Of a DNA stretch of 64,000 nt, positions 13,801 through 25,761 are shown one piece after another (position 1 is the stretch's first letter; every line of letters starts with the position of its first letter). A program made the translations under genes and the position numbers. Location of the stretch: assembly GCA_013365365.1 (NCBI GenBank), contig JABVXU010000157.1:47991-111990 (forward strand). Reading direction: 5' to 3'. The stretch is from Cruorifilaria tuberocauda. Taxonomy: Eukaryota; Nematoda; Chromadorea; Rhabditida; Onchocercidae. The notes beneath the pieces were generated by a model, which saw only the letters and a program-made list of their open reading frames with translations, was not told the DNA's origin and searched no databases.

Positions 13801-14277
13801 CAGAAAAAATTCGAAAAAATGTAAATTTTAAATGGAAAAAATCCTAACATCAGCAATAACTGAATTCATTTTTATTTCCAATATGTACTATTTTGAAAAT
13901 ATAAATATAAATTTGAAAAAAAAATTGAGAAAGTTACTAGATATGTAATTTCAAAAAAGAGATGTACATGAATAGCACATTAAATTCTGACATTAATTTC
14001 ATCCAATGAAAATGTCAATTAATATCAATTAGTAGAAAATCCATATAATTGTGCTCGATGAACGATAATTTTATTTTCTGTACCTATTTGATTAGATGAT
14101 AGGTGCAAATTACTTCTTAAAATTTAGATTTAGCTATTGATGAAATTGAAATATTTCGATGATAATGATAATAAAAGAGTAGAGAGAAAAACTATTATAC
14201 ACAAGATATTTATCAGTGGACAATTGAACTGATGCCACAGGCGACAACAGAAGCAATTATAGGGAACAAGAATTTTG
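10818..14277. other. Intergenic, no gene recognised
   Basis: About 3.4 kb of AT-rich sequence between tRNA-Ala and the 3' end of the TatD gene. Apart from the TG/CA repeat at 12571-12713 I see no splice-bounded exon, RNA gene or transposon. Confidence 0.5.
12571..12713. repeat. Interrupted (TG)n repeat closing in a (CA) inverted arm
   Basis: Imperfect TG dinucleotide array (TATGTGTGTG motifs) of roughly 100 bases, followed after about 18 bases by ACACACACACATAC. The last TG run and the CA run are perfect reverse complements over about 12 bases and could form a hairpin. Confidence 0.75.
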
Positions 14278-14283
14278 TTTATT
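14278..14283 (-). terminator. Possible poly(A) signal of the TatD gene
   Basis: Minus-strand AATAAA about 270 bases beyond the TatD stop codon at 14553-14555. Confidence 0.35.
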
Positions 14284-14552
14284 CCCTTTCTCCAACGCTC
14301 CACCTATTCGACAGCGTCACAACTTTTAGCTCAAATCATTTCATTATATTTAATAGCTTCTTGTATTCCGTTTTATCTGAAAATTTCCTTCCATGCATTC
14401 CATCTTATAGGGAAGATACGAATATGTGAAATCATAATCCAATCATTCGGGGTAAAATACAATAGAATGCTCTTCTTTTTTCTTTGTTACACTGTGATAT
14501 ATAACAACTACTTTGTTTTACAACAAAGTAGCTCACACTTCGGAAATATTCC

Positions 14553-16937
14553 TTATTCCAAACAATAAATATGCTTAGCATTTGCTGTGGTAATATTGGC
14601 TACTTTCATCGGATCTTCATTCATATAAGCTGCGATAAGCTCACAAATGGCAGCTAAAGCACATGGCTCATTTCTGTTGAATGATGTAAATTTATGAAAA
14701 GTTCTTGCTTCATCTGTGATACGATTACGAATCTCAATTGGAATCTTCTTGTCATCAATTTTGGAATACATAAAAGGTGCATCAGTTTCCAAAACAATTC
14801 TTTCTAATGGTATTTTGTAATTGCGCAACGCGTACTTTATTCCATCATCGCTTCGATCCTTCCACAAAAAACCTGTAAGAAAAACCAGTTTTAAGAGAAC
14901 ATACCGATAGGAATCCTAACAGATTTCATACGACAATTTTAAAAGACATTTGACTGCATTATTTGAAATACAATAACAATGATACGACAGATATTTCACG
15001 ACAAAGGAAATTGGATTCAAAATGTGCTTAGAAACTTGTTTATTTTCTGAATTCTGACAATCGAACCATCGTTCAAGTCCAAATGAACTATGAATAGTAA
15101 ATAGTTTAATCCCAACTCTAACAAATCAGAAATGGTGTACTAATTCCAGTAAAGGAAACAGAAACGTGTAAATATCACTTCTTGTCCTTTTCCTACTCAA
15201 CAAGCTTTTTCTATTTCGCATCTCTTATCAATCAGTTGATGAACAATCACTTCTATGTGTTTTTTAACAAAGACAAATGCTAACCAGTTAATCCAATGTA
15301 GCAGCCCATCTTGATATATGTTTCAGCTTCTGAAGCTTTACCTGTGAAGCAATGTATAACCACTGGAGGTAAATGCTCCTTATACCTAAGAAACATTTTT
15401 TTTTTAATATAAATAAATTTCATGCTCCTTTAGCCGTAAAAATTGTAGAAACTGTATGCCTTTAACTCATTGACAATGATGTCAATGATATCATCATGAA
15501 ATTACCTGGTCAGAATAGCAATCATGTCCTGATGTGCATCCCTTTCATGAATGAACAATGGTTTCTTCAAATCACATGCTAATCGAAGCTACAATAAGCA
15601 AGTTCTATGGTGGAAATTTCTGATCTTACTTCCGACTAATTTTCGAAAAAGAGAAGCCAAATAACTCGAAATCATTAATACTTATTTTTAAATTTAATAA
15701 CTTAAAGGTAGTTTAATAGCTAAGATAGCTTAAAGTTTAAGATAATTTAAGTTTAACAGATTTAATGCTATTACGATCAGCATAAAATGGATATTAAAAT
15801 GAATTCATTGAAAATTATCATATTGAGCCTTCTTCCTTAATATATGTGATATCCATGAAACTCCATCAAACATATTTTGAAATGTTTTGAAGGAAATTTT
15901 GAGGAAATTTTCGATCACATAAAGTCTTGTTCAGCACTCCAAAACGGATTCTAAACTGATATAAGTAGCACATAGATCACAAATTATTTACAAGCACCTG
16001 TTCCTCGAAAACCAGCTTTTGCTGGTCTTTTGGTGAAAAATTTCGATTAAAATCGAGGCCACATTCACCTACTGCTACACAGCTATCTTCATTGCACAAT
16101 TTTTTTAGCTTGCATATAGTATGATCATCAAATTCTTTGGCATCGTGCGGATGGAGACCTTCAAAATCCGATGGTTATTTTGCTTAAATGTGTTTAAAAC
16201 AATAGTTTTTAATGAATCAAAGCTTCTAAAAAAACAATCATTCTGTTACAGTAATTATCAACTTAATTTGTAATTAAATGAGTTACAAAAAATTATCAAC
16301 CACAACTTACAGTTCAGTTGGTTGCAATATAATACCTGCTGTAAAGAATAGGAAGTTTGGGAACTGCTTTGCTAATTCTCGAGCTTCTTCGCTCAATTTA
16401 ACCGATGTTCCCGTAACCATTATTTTACACAAACCTATAATAAAATAAAAATAAATATAATAAAAGTAAAAAAAAAGATTAAAAAAATAAAAATAATAAA
16501 TAAAAAAAGAAATGATTAGAAAAATGGAACTTAGATATCTACATAGCCTGAAATTTAAACATACAGCGAGTGCAACTATTGTCTCTATTATTTTCTTAAT
16601 TCCTGTTATTAATGCATTTCGTGAATAATTATTAAATTTTATCACTTATCGATAATATTCTTTCTATTCACTGATAAACGAGTTATGTTAAATAACTGGT
16701 CGCTCCAGACAATATAACAATGGAACATTCCAACCTTCCGAGCGCAATTATGTTCATCCATTTTTATTTAAATCGATTCTTTAGAATAGATTTAAATCAT
16801 TTTTTTAATTATACATAAATTAATAAATAACCTGCTTTTTTAGCTCTTTCAATAACCTCATTTAAATCATTTTGGAAGCTAGGGTGGCCTAAATTAGCAC
16901 CAATATCGATCAACTTGTAACGAAGTTTGCTGGTCAT
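14553..16937 (-). CDS. TatD-family metal-dependent deoxyribonuclease
   Basis: Six exons: 16832-16937, 16336-16434, 15998-16158, 15506-15588, 15285-15385, 14553-14872. All junctions keep phase and give 289 residues, the usual TatD length. TatD enzymes are TIM-barrel, Mg-dependent 3'-5' exonucleases acting on damaged or apoptotic DNA. Family landmarks in order: IDIGANLGHP (residues 10-19), AGLHPHDAK (His71, His73), GECGLDFNRNFS (metal ligand Glu100), LFIHERDAH (His136), VIHCFTG (His161), LETDAP (catalytic-site Asp214) and RNEPC near residue 240. The wording is closer to bacterial TatD and its worm relatives than to human TATDN1. The N-terminal HxH of other members is absent, as in E. coli TatD. 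Start: first ATG, 26 bases after a GTTTCAG acceptor. The gene diverges from the LisH gene at 17760. Confidence 0.95.
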
Positions 16938-17759
16938 ATTGATAACTATCTCATTGGAATCACCTGAAACATTAAAGTAGAAAAGATAACACGTTGTACA
17001 CGCATCTTTTCAAATTTAACCTAGTTAGGATAAAGTATAGGTAAAATTATTCAAGAATGATTTTAATCGCGATAGCATTCAAAAACTCATGAATATAAAT
17101 TTTAAATTTATTAATTTCACTCAAATATTAATCTTATCATTTTCTATCATACATAATGTAAAAAATATGAATGAAATTAAATCTAATAATACATAACATT
17201 CTCCTCATTCTTTTAATCATTCTTCATCATCGTTATCATTACAAAGCTTCACTCTCTAGTTTGTTTTCTCAATCTCTACCACTATGCTATTTCCTTTAAT
17301 GTCATTACATTACTCATCACATTTCTATCCTAGATCTCATCTCTCATCTTTACTTTCATTCCCTAATCTGATTCTCTGTCCCTATCAATCTCTAAACCTC
17401 CAGAAATTAAACATTCTCACAGTATCTCTCATAATCCTACCACCGACTACCAACACTCTACCAATCACTGCAATTCACTCATTCAACTCTAACAATTGAG
17501 CTGCAATAAATAGAGCGGAAGTAAAGCGCATATTTAAAATCGTAGAATTTTCATATCATTTGGTGGGATAGATTTGCTTCACGTTGCATTCTACCGGTTT
17601 CTGTTGTCTTATATACGTGGTCGTCCGTTTCATAGTACGCTTTAGCTTACGTTATCGGGTTTTTATATCAAAAAACTTTTTGCAAAAGTAAACATACCAA
17701 CTTACTTTTTTTCTATTTTTCAGGTAAATTGATTGAATAGAAGTACGAAGAAGAGGGTA
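16938..17759. promoter_or_regulatory. Shared divergent promoter region, TatD gene / LisH gene
   Basis: The two start codons face away from each other, 822 bases apart. Minus-strand GTTTCAG ends at 16964 (26 bases before the TatD ATG) and plus-strand TTTTTCAG ends at 17723 (36 bases before the LisH ATG); both fit spliced-leader acceptors. Between them, about 17200-17510 is conspicuously poor in G and rich in C and T on the plus strand. No TATA box can be singled out in such AT-rich sequence. Confidence 0.5.
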
Positions 17760-20700
17760 ATGGAATCAAATTCAGCAAACAGTGATATGCGTAAAATGCT
17801 AGATACACTTGTGGCCGGATATCTTGGCAGACAAAAGGTAATCTTCCAGTTCATGTTAATGCTTAATATCATGAAAAGCATTTCCATATATTTTGATCTG
17901 ATTTTTCTCATTATTTCTATTTATTCAATTTTACACATTTTGCATGTCTTTCTGAGTAACAGAATTGACGTTTCCTCGCCTCACCCTTGTTTTGTTACAC
18001 ATAATAATTCATTTCATCTGTGAAATATTTCACTGCTAATTTTTATTTTTGTTTTATTAGGGAGTTAATTTATCTTGATGAATCAAGATACGAAGTGTCG
18101 ATGAATAATTTAAAATACTGCTTCCCTGATATGATATCTTCACTTCAATGAGTATGAAAAATTTGGTGAAACAACGACGTCATCAAAAAAGATATATTTT
18201 TTATACAATTCATTATTTTACTTAGTGTCATTACTAATCATATTTTAGTATTGGGAATCCTTGAAATGTTTGATGAATGAATCATCGATTCTACATGCTG
18301 CACAATGTGGGGGAATGTCGATTGTTTTGGGTGATACCATACACGGGAAACATCTGGAAGAAATCATCATTGTACGTCTCTTCAGCATTATTTGATTGTG
18401 AAGAGTATACGTAAAGGAGTTGCAGATTATTGATTGTCTAATTCATCTCCTTCACTTATTTTAAATCACATTTTTTTTATCGCCTTATGGCTTGATCAGT
18501 TATTGATATATTCTTAAGGAGCAGCAATTGTTAGTGGAAATCGAATAAACGATATTTATTCTTTACTATCTTTTTTCCTGCCGCTAATGAATTATTTGAT
18601 TCATGGTTTTTTAGTTATTCAATGAATATGGTAATTTCGGTCTAAATCCGGGTTTGCTTGACTTTGGAGTCAGGCTTCGCTCACTTGCAAACGAATTCAC
18701 TTCGTTGACAAATGCTGGTGCGCATTGGTCTGATGCACAGAAATTGCTTTATGGGAAACATTCAACACCATCGTTTGTTCTTATGCTCAAATTAGTTTAT
18801 CAAATTTCTTTTGCGTTGCCATAAATAGTGCAATAGTTGTCTAGCAAGGTGAAGCAGTTAAGGTAATTGTGCTTTCTTCAGCAATATTATAAGATTGATT
18901 CTCTATAAAGTTTTAGTTAAGTTACTTTAATTTCAGACGGAATTTTTCACAACAGTATTTCACATCATTAACCACCGGAGAATTGAGTGTTTGTGAAACA
19001 AACCAGAATATGTTACCTGCTGCTAATGCCGATTCGACGACAACTGTTTCTAGTCAACATAGTAATGGATCTACTTCTACGAGAAGGTGTTGAAATTCTA
19101 TGAATAATTTTCGCCAAGATATAATCAAAATTAGTGTTGGCATTATGGTGATAAAGGTAGTGAAGAAATTAGAAAGTATTTTTTTTGTTGTAAAAGTAGT
19201 TTATGTTAACATGAGTAAAGTACGAGTATGTCGATCATTGAGTTTATTTTACTTTCTAGTGTTGTTTTCCTCAACCGGTACATCACTATTCTGGTATTAG
19301 TAGTAGTATGAGAATGCAGGATGACTGCATACGGGATATGATAGTTACTGATCTCCTGAAAGGTACTTACAGTGTCTTACACTCTTCTTCCATTTAGTGC
19401 TAAGGGTATCGGTGATCTGCTTATTGCTTTAACCCGATTTTAGCTTCTAACAGTTTATTTACATATATATGGGATATGCTATGAATTCTTTATAGGAAAT
19501 GCACCCAACCAGTAAGTATAAATACGAGACGACGGGAATTCATGAAAGAAGTAGTTGAGCCAGTTGTGCATACAGCTCAGCAAATTATTGATAGTGGAAA
19601 TAGCAATACCACCGATCCCAATTCATCACTTTCCGCGGTTCGCTACCGTATTATCATTCAAGCTTCAAAATTTAGCTGAAATTTGAAAAATATAACTAAA
19701 TCAATGTTCAATTTTACTTTTTGCTTATCTGAACAAAATCAGATAGTATTTATATTTTTATGTTAGTTGTCAATGATCACAATTGATGAAAATGCTGTTG
19801 GTACGTTGGATCGATGTATGGCGCATGAAAATTTCTCTGAACTTATCGAAAGTATCGAAAGGGATTTTCCGGACGGATTTTTCGATTCTTTCCCGAACTC
19901 GGATAATATGGAGAGCTTGCATGAAGCAGTTTTTGGTGCCGCACCATCGCAATCCAACGAAGCTCAACAGGTTGCGATGTTCAGTAAAAATCTACAGTTG
20001 TAAGGCAGTCTTCATGGTTTATTCATTTTAATCGTTAGGAATGGAAAAAGAGGCTTTTTTGATTGGATCTAATTTTTAGATAGTATGTTTGAATGGTGCT
20101 ATCATTTTAATGTCGTAATATGCAATGTAGTCTAAAGTTTATGAATTTAATTATTACACAGTATTTCTTTCCTTTAATGTGGAGCAATAATTCCGTAAAG
20201 TTTAGCCATGGCTCTTCACTAAGCTTATTGTTCAATTTCCCTTTTTGACCTTGACTAGGTTTTCAAAAACATTCTCTTCTTTTAGGAAGAATCCAGAGAT
20301 GACGATAGCCAAAATTTGTATAATATTCCGCATTCAGTAATAGGTGAAGAGTCAAAACCATTATGCTCTTCCACACCAACCAAGCTTAAAACTCAAAAAA
20401 AATCTTCTTCAGTACCAAGAATTTCCGTGAGTGTTGTTTATATTTTATTTCACCGCTTTTTTCCTTCATTTTTTGAACTGCGAGCTTCATAGTCATCTGA
20501 TTTAGAATTTGAAGTTATCATCAACTTCGAAAAATGAATCTCGTCGTCTGCAGCCGAAAGCTTTGCGAAAAAAACCGGTAAAAATGTTTTTTATGCTTTT
20601 TAAAAATGCTTTTTAAAGTAAAGGCAATCTTCGAAAATACATATTTCAAAGCGCGAGCCTAGAATTCAGTATACTTTTTGAAACAAAAAGTCGAAGTTAA

Positions 20701-23700
20701 AAACATATTTAGCTTTTTATAGAGGTTTTGGATACGATTTTTTACTTCTTTTCTAAATAGCATTGTTCTCATTCTGTCTTTTTGTGCAAAATTATAGGCG
20801 GTTGTTGAAAGTACGATATTCAAAGATCGGATCGAAGTAGAATGTCCATATTTGCCGACTGAGGGAACTGAAAAAGAAGTTGATGATCTTGGGCAAGATT
20901 TGTTTTTCTGTCCAAAAAATTTAACGAAATCCTGTGATGATTCTTTTGACAGAACGAAAGTGGATCAAATGGAAATATCTGCAGGCTGGAGGAAGCTTGC
21001 CGAATTGTGTGACGAATCAAATAGAAAAGAAGGTGAGGAGGGGAAGACAGGACAGAAAAGCAGCAGTTTAGAAACGTTCCAATCGACAAGCAAAAAGCCG
21101 AGGGATAAAGGGGCCAAATATCCCTCATCATCTTCCAGTAACATAGAAATGAGGAAAAAAGTTCGTAATGAACTCTGTGTTTCCTCACCTGTTAATGATG
21201 ATGCTGATGTTATAGGCTATCAGCTGGAAAGATGTGTGGATAATAAAGGAACTGCACAAAACACAAAATCTGTTTCGAAATCATTTATCGAACGGGAAAT
21301 CGAGCAGCTATTCGAAAATTCGGATGATCAAGAGTGCGGAAAAACTCAAAAGGTTGATGAGTGGAAAAGTTCAGATTCTACTCGTGCTGCATCAACAAGG
21401 GAAAATAGAAAAGAATCGGAGGATAAGGATGAAATTTCTGGAGGTGAAGGTTCAACCATTGAATATTGTCAACGTCAGATGCCAGCAAAGCTTGTTACAG
21501 ACAAAAAAAAAAGAAAATACCAAAAACAAAAGCCGTTAGGTGGTAATTTCGCCTGTGATTCGAAAATCCTTGGAGAAAAGAAAAAACAGTTAGAAGATAT
21601 GTACGTTTGTTCACCAGTACGAGATACTAATCAGCAAGGTGACAATTCTCTTGCTGGAAGTAGTCCTTTATGTAAAACTTCAGAGCAATGCAAAAAGCAA
21701 GAAAAATGTAAAAAAGTGGAAGAGGATCGAGAGGAAACACGAGTAAATGCAGAAAAACGAAAAAAAGAAAGAGAATTTTTGATGAAAAAGGAAAGAGAGG
21801 AAATTGAAAGACAGAAACGTGAAGTAGAAGAAAAGGAGCTGAAAAGAGCAGCAGAAAGAGAGCAAAAAAGAAAGGAGGAGGAAGAACGTGAAGCACGTGA
21901 AAAGGAGCAGCGTGAGAAACGGCGAAAAGAACGTGAAGATCGTGAGAAATTGAAGAGGATAAGAGAAAAGGAAGACAAGTTTAACAGCAATTCCGATTTA
22001 AAAAGGCAACGAGCAACGAGAGATGGAAAATCAAAAAAAGAATTAAGAAGCATTTTGCATTCCGATTCTAACTGTGATGAAGCGAATGAAACAAATATTT
22101 TAGATAGATTGTTTGGAGATGGTGATGGTTTGAAATCTGTAACAAAAACAGATAAAGAGGAGACGAAAAAGAAGTCTGATGAAAATCGTGCGAAGTAACG
22201 TTTATCTTCTATTTCATCTTTCAATAATACTAATAATTTAAGTTGGTAAATAAGTATTAAATTTTCAGTTATATCGAATGTTTTAGATCCTCAATTCAAA
22301 GAAATGTCGGGAAAATTAAAGTTGTGAAAGACGAATGTCGCGCAAAGAGGAGAAAATTAGAGCACGTTATTGACATTAAGGCGATAAAAAATGTAAAGGT
22401 AGTTTTTTCTTCAAATTGAATTATAATTATACTACTTCAAATTATAATATTCAATGATTAAGTTGTTCTATTGATTGAACAGTTGAGTAATGTTTTGAAT
22501 CGGAAGGTTGATTTTTGTACACAGTGACAGTTCATAGTGACTGATTTTCGTTTAGTAAGCTAAAAAGTCATAAGATATTTACAATAGAATATGGACTGGA
22601 GCTGTAGTACCTAGAATGAAGTTTGTACAAAGTCTATTAAAAACTCTATTAGTTCTTATTTAATTCATTATACTTTTATTTGTGGCAATCTTATTCCTTC
22701 TCTTGCAGGAAAATAGTTCAAATCGACCAGATGCATTGGACGATCTTTTTAATTGCCTTGCTACAAAGCCAGGTAATTCATTCATTTCATCTTCAATTAT
22801 TTTGCTTTGAATTTACTTCGTTCAACGTAACCTTTATGTTTTATTTTATTCGTAGCTAACTTCTAATCGTGGATGTTTTATTTCCACAACAAATATGTGC
22901 CTTAAGTTCTGGCTTATCCATTTACAAAAATCTTAATTTTTCCCATGTAATCTTCCGAAAGAGACTAATATTTGTGCGGAAAACCGCATTTTTAGGTACG
23001 TCGCGAAAGGATGAAACAGATATCATGGAGAGCAAATTATGCAAAAAGGTAGTATCCGGGGTCAACAAAGGAAGGGAAAATTTGTTGGTTGGGGGTGGAC
23101 ATTCAGCCAGAGGTTAGATCATTTGCTTACTTATGATATTCTTTTTTGCTATTTGCTTCTGAATTGTCCGTTCGTCACCCAAACTATTGGAATAAGAGCT
23201 ATCTTCTGGTAACCTGAATGATATTTTAATGAAGAGTAGCGGAAGATGTATTGAAATTAAATAACTTGTTACTTTCAGCATAAATGCAAAATAGGATTTT
23301 TTTTATTGTGACAAATTTCATTGATCCTTTTATAGTTGGTATGGTGCTAGAAAAAGCGACACGTATACGGACAAAGTACGAACATGAAGAAAAGCTAAAA
23401 CAGGAATATCGTAGAATGGAAGGTATTCGGCGTACAACCGTTTCAAATTTGGTTAGCTTCTAGTTTGTTTTACAAGCAGAATATATAATTTCATATTAAA
23501 TATTTTACATATATAACCACATTTTTCATTTAAAAAAAGTGGAATTTTAATTTAAAAGAAAATTTCACGAATAATTGTGACATTAGATTTGCAGAACTTG
23601 AGAAAAACTAATAATATATTCGAAATAAATCTACCATCAATTTAAATAAGTTTTACCATCAACTTCTTTTATTTAGCATTATATGAAGTAAAAAATGAAC

Positions 23701-24211
23701 AGTGCCATATACAAAACAGAAATTTTAAGCTTTGTATCTATTGAATTTTGGTAATATTTTATCTGGTTTCATAGCTTTTTTTCAGGAGCTTAACACTCGT
23801 AAAAAGATTTTGGATTTACCAATTCCAAAAACGCCGGATTTTTTATCACAAATACTGAAATCTGATGTATCAATGCATAATGATTCATTACGGCGAACTG
23901 TGTCAGCAAAAAATATCAGTAACTGTTCGGAAGCATATGCAACAACAGTTACTTCGTCCAAAGTTCCAGCATCGTCAAAATCCACAACAACTCTTTGCTG
24001 CTCTCTTTCTGGTTCTGGTGAATCAAAGCTGTTACATCACAAGGAATCTTCCACTACCGGTTCTCCAAGCATCCAAACAAAAAAGCCTCGTCTAGATATG
24101 GCAGCTATCGATGCCGTATTGCAAAGTTTACATGGTTTGGATAAAGCTTCCTCCTCTTCTCAATCATTTCCTGCAACTTCTCTTTCTGGATCAGAACCGA
24201 CATTGACGTAG
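17760..24211 (+). CDS. LisH-domain nuclear-type protein, NPAT-like organisation
   Basis: Sixteen exons: 17760-17837, 18249-18371, 18615-18776, 18837-18862, 18937-19086, 19301-19362, 19513-19637, 19767-19970, 20286-20426, 20506-20577, 20798-22194, 22269-22398, 22709-22772, 22996-23112, 23336-23451, 23786-24211. Phases agree throughout, about 1130 residues. The N-terminus (LDTLVAGYLGRQKYWESL, about residues 14-31) is a LisH motif with an N-terminal position as in NPAT, the histone-gene coactivator. A later acidic segment (ENAVGTLDRC...FSELIESIERDF) resembles an NPAT segment in kind, from memory only. Exon 20798-22194 is long, Ser/Lys-rich, and ends in a K/E/R-rich stretch (21700-22010) likely to form a single charged helix or coiled coil. 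The C-terminal part has KKILDLPIPKTPDFLSQIL and a Ser/Thr-rich tail. Two choices are open: exon 3 may end at 18794, and the stop at 24209 may be bypassed by splicing to 24389. Gene structure is firm; NPAT identity is a hypothesis. Confidence 0.6.
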
Positions 24212-24388
24212 AAAAGAAAGATTTTGGTTCCTTGAACTTATTTATTTAGCTTTTTATTCATCTTTTTCTCCTAATTTTAATAGGTATTTTCTGTTGATAG
24301 TCGAAAATTTGATTTGAAATTAATTAACTCGGTTTTGTTTTTCCTTTTTATTCACTTTTATCTTGTCTTTAATTTGAACAATGCTAAG

Positions 24389-24506
24389 AAATGCTCTGGA
24401 ATCGACGGATGCGATACCATTGATTGATATCATGAATGATGCTGCCAGCGTCGCAAGAGAATGCATATCTGTTCTGACAGTAAACTATATCGACTGTCCC
24501 TTCTAG
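24389..24506 (+). other. Candidate alternative last exon of the LisH gene
   Basis: A donor (TTGAC|GTAGAA) overlaps the stop codon at 24209-24211 and leaves phase 2. Sequence after GCTAAG at 24388 enters in the matching phase and reads 38 codons (NALESTDAIPLIDIM...) to TAG at 24504-24506. Codon use looks coding, and AATAAA follows 15 bases after the stop. The acceptor GCTAAG is weak. If not spliced this is 3' UTR. Confidence 0.4.
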
Positions 24507-24521
24507 TGATTTTTAGTTTAA

Positions 24522-24527
24522 AATAAA
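24522..24527 (+). terminator. Likely poly(A) signal of the LisH gene
   Basis: First AATAAA after the annotated stop, 310 bases beyond 24211 and 15 bases beyond the alternative stop at 24506. Confidence 0.55.
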
Positions 24528-25755
24528 TTTCATTCGTCTTAAATAATGCATAGGATTAATTGCTTTATTAATAATTTATATTTTTAGTCCTTTATTCAAA
24601 TCAGTTATTCCCATCTTATATATTATGTTATGTATCACTTTACGTCACTTTAACTTAATTTTTTATCGCCTTATGCATATTATATTATATTTAGTTTAGG
24701 ACCTGCTAATTTTGTTAAATTACAGCACTGGGAGCTGTAAAGGGTAGTAATTTTAAAGCATTTTTTTAGGAAACTTGAAAGATTGCATTTTCAGTACTGC
24801 CCTTACTAAATCTTTCTAGGAAAATATATTTTTAAATGTCAATAACATGAATATTGTTTTCGGTTATTTAATCTTTTTTTGGCCTGTTCTAGATTAATAG
24901 CTTCGCTTCACGTATTTCTTTTTTATTTTAACTATGAATTTCATTGCTTCAAAGAATTGTGATATTCTCAGAAAATGGGTACTCTTTCTCGTTTTTCTTC
25001 CTTTTTATTCATTCTCATTTAATTTATTTACATAACTTACTTATGAATGTTTAAATGCGTTCATTTCATCGGAATAAAAGTGCTTGGGATTTTTTTCCAA
25101 TTTTTGTTTTTTTTCAAAAAAAATTTTTTGAGAAATATTCAATTAATTTTTGCAAATATACTTTTCTGGAATGATGCGAAGCTGTGGAATGATCATTTGA
25201 CGAGATTGTACTGTCTAATTCATGAGAAATTTGTCAAGACAAGCAATATAAAACAACTGTAGGAAATATGGAAGTAGTTGAAGGGCAGTAAACAAAAAGA
25301 TAACCATGAGTCGGTGAGACTGAGGAGAGTAATTTCCGTACACAAGTCGTTAGTATTACGGAGAAATTATGAAGATCATAGTATTATTATCAAGTACTAG
25401 TTGCTTTCGTAGATGCTTCTCATGGCTGGTAATGATTGCTTCAATGGTTTCTATTGCAAATAATCGCCGATCGTCCGCGAAGCAATTCATTCAATTCAAA
25501 GTATGGTCTATTCAAAGTATGTTCATTCTGATCATTTAAAAGGGATCTATCATTCATAGTGTTGCGATACATCGTAAAGATATTTCGATGCAGTACTATT
25601 ATAAATCACAAAAAACTGAGGCAAGCTAGAATAAAAAAGCCTTTTCTGCCGCAGTTGACAGCTTATTTTACATTTATTTTAAGTAGGGATCATTCACTGT
25701 TCTAGGAACAGAACCTCTGCACCGGCGGAATGGATGATTCTTTGGTTAATGTTTT
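24528..25755. other. Intergenic between LisH gene and GTPBP6
   Basis: About 1.2 kb, AT-rich, with T-runs. No exon, RNA gene or repeat recognised; an open frame around 25047-25262 lacks splice context and resembles nothing I know. Confidence 0.5.
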
Positions 25756-25761
25756 AGATTA

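Noticed and set aside
14232..14568. Two plus-strand frames overlapping the TatD 3' end
   Set aside because: They lie opposite the TatD 3' UTR and last exon, have no splice context and no recognisable product.
19496..19512. A frameshift in the LisH gene at exon 7
   Set aside because: First suspected because the TTTATAG acceptor breaks the frame; the AG at 19512 restores phase exactly, so no frameshift is needed.
20820..21188. Minus-strand frame of 122 codons
   Set aside because: Antisense to the same large LisH exon, which is fixed by phase on both sides.
21627..22224. Minus-strand frame of about 200 codons, Ser/Phe-rich
   Set aside because: Exact shadow of the K/E-rich exon of the LisH gene; no splice or start context of its own.
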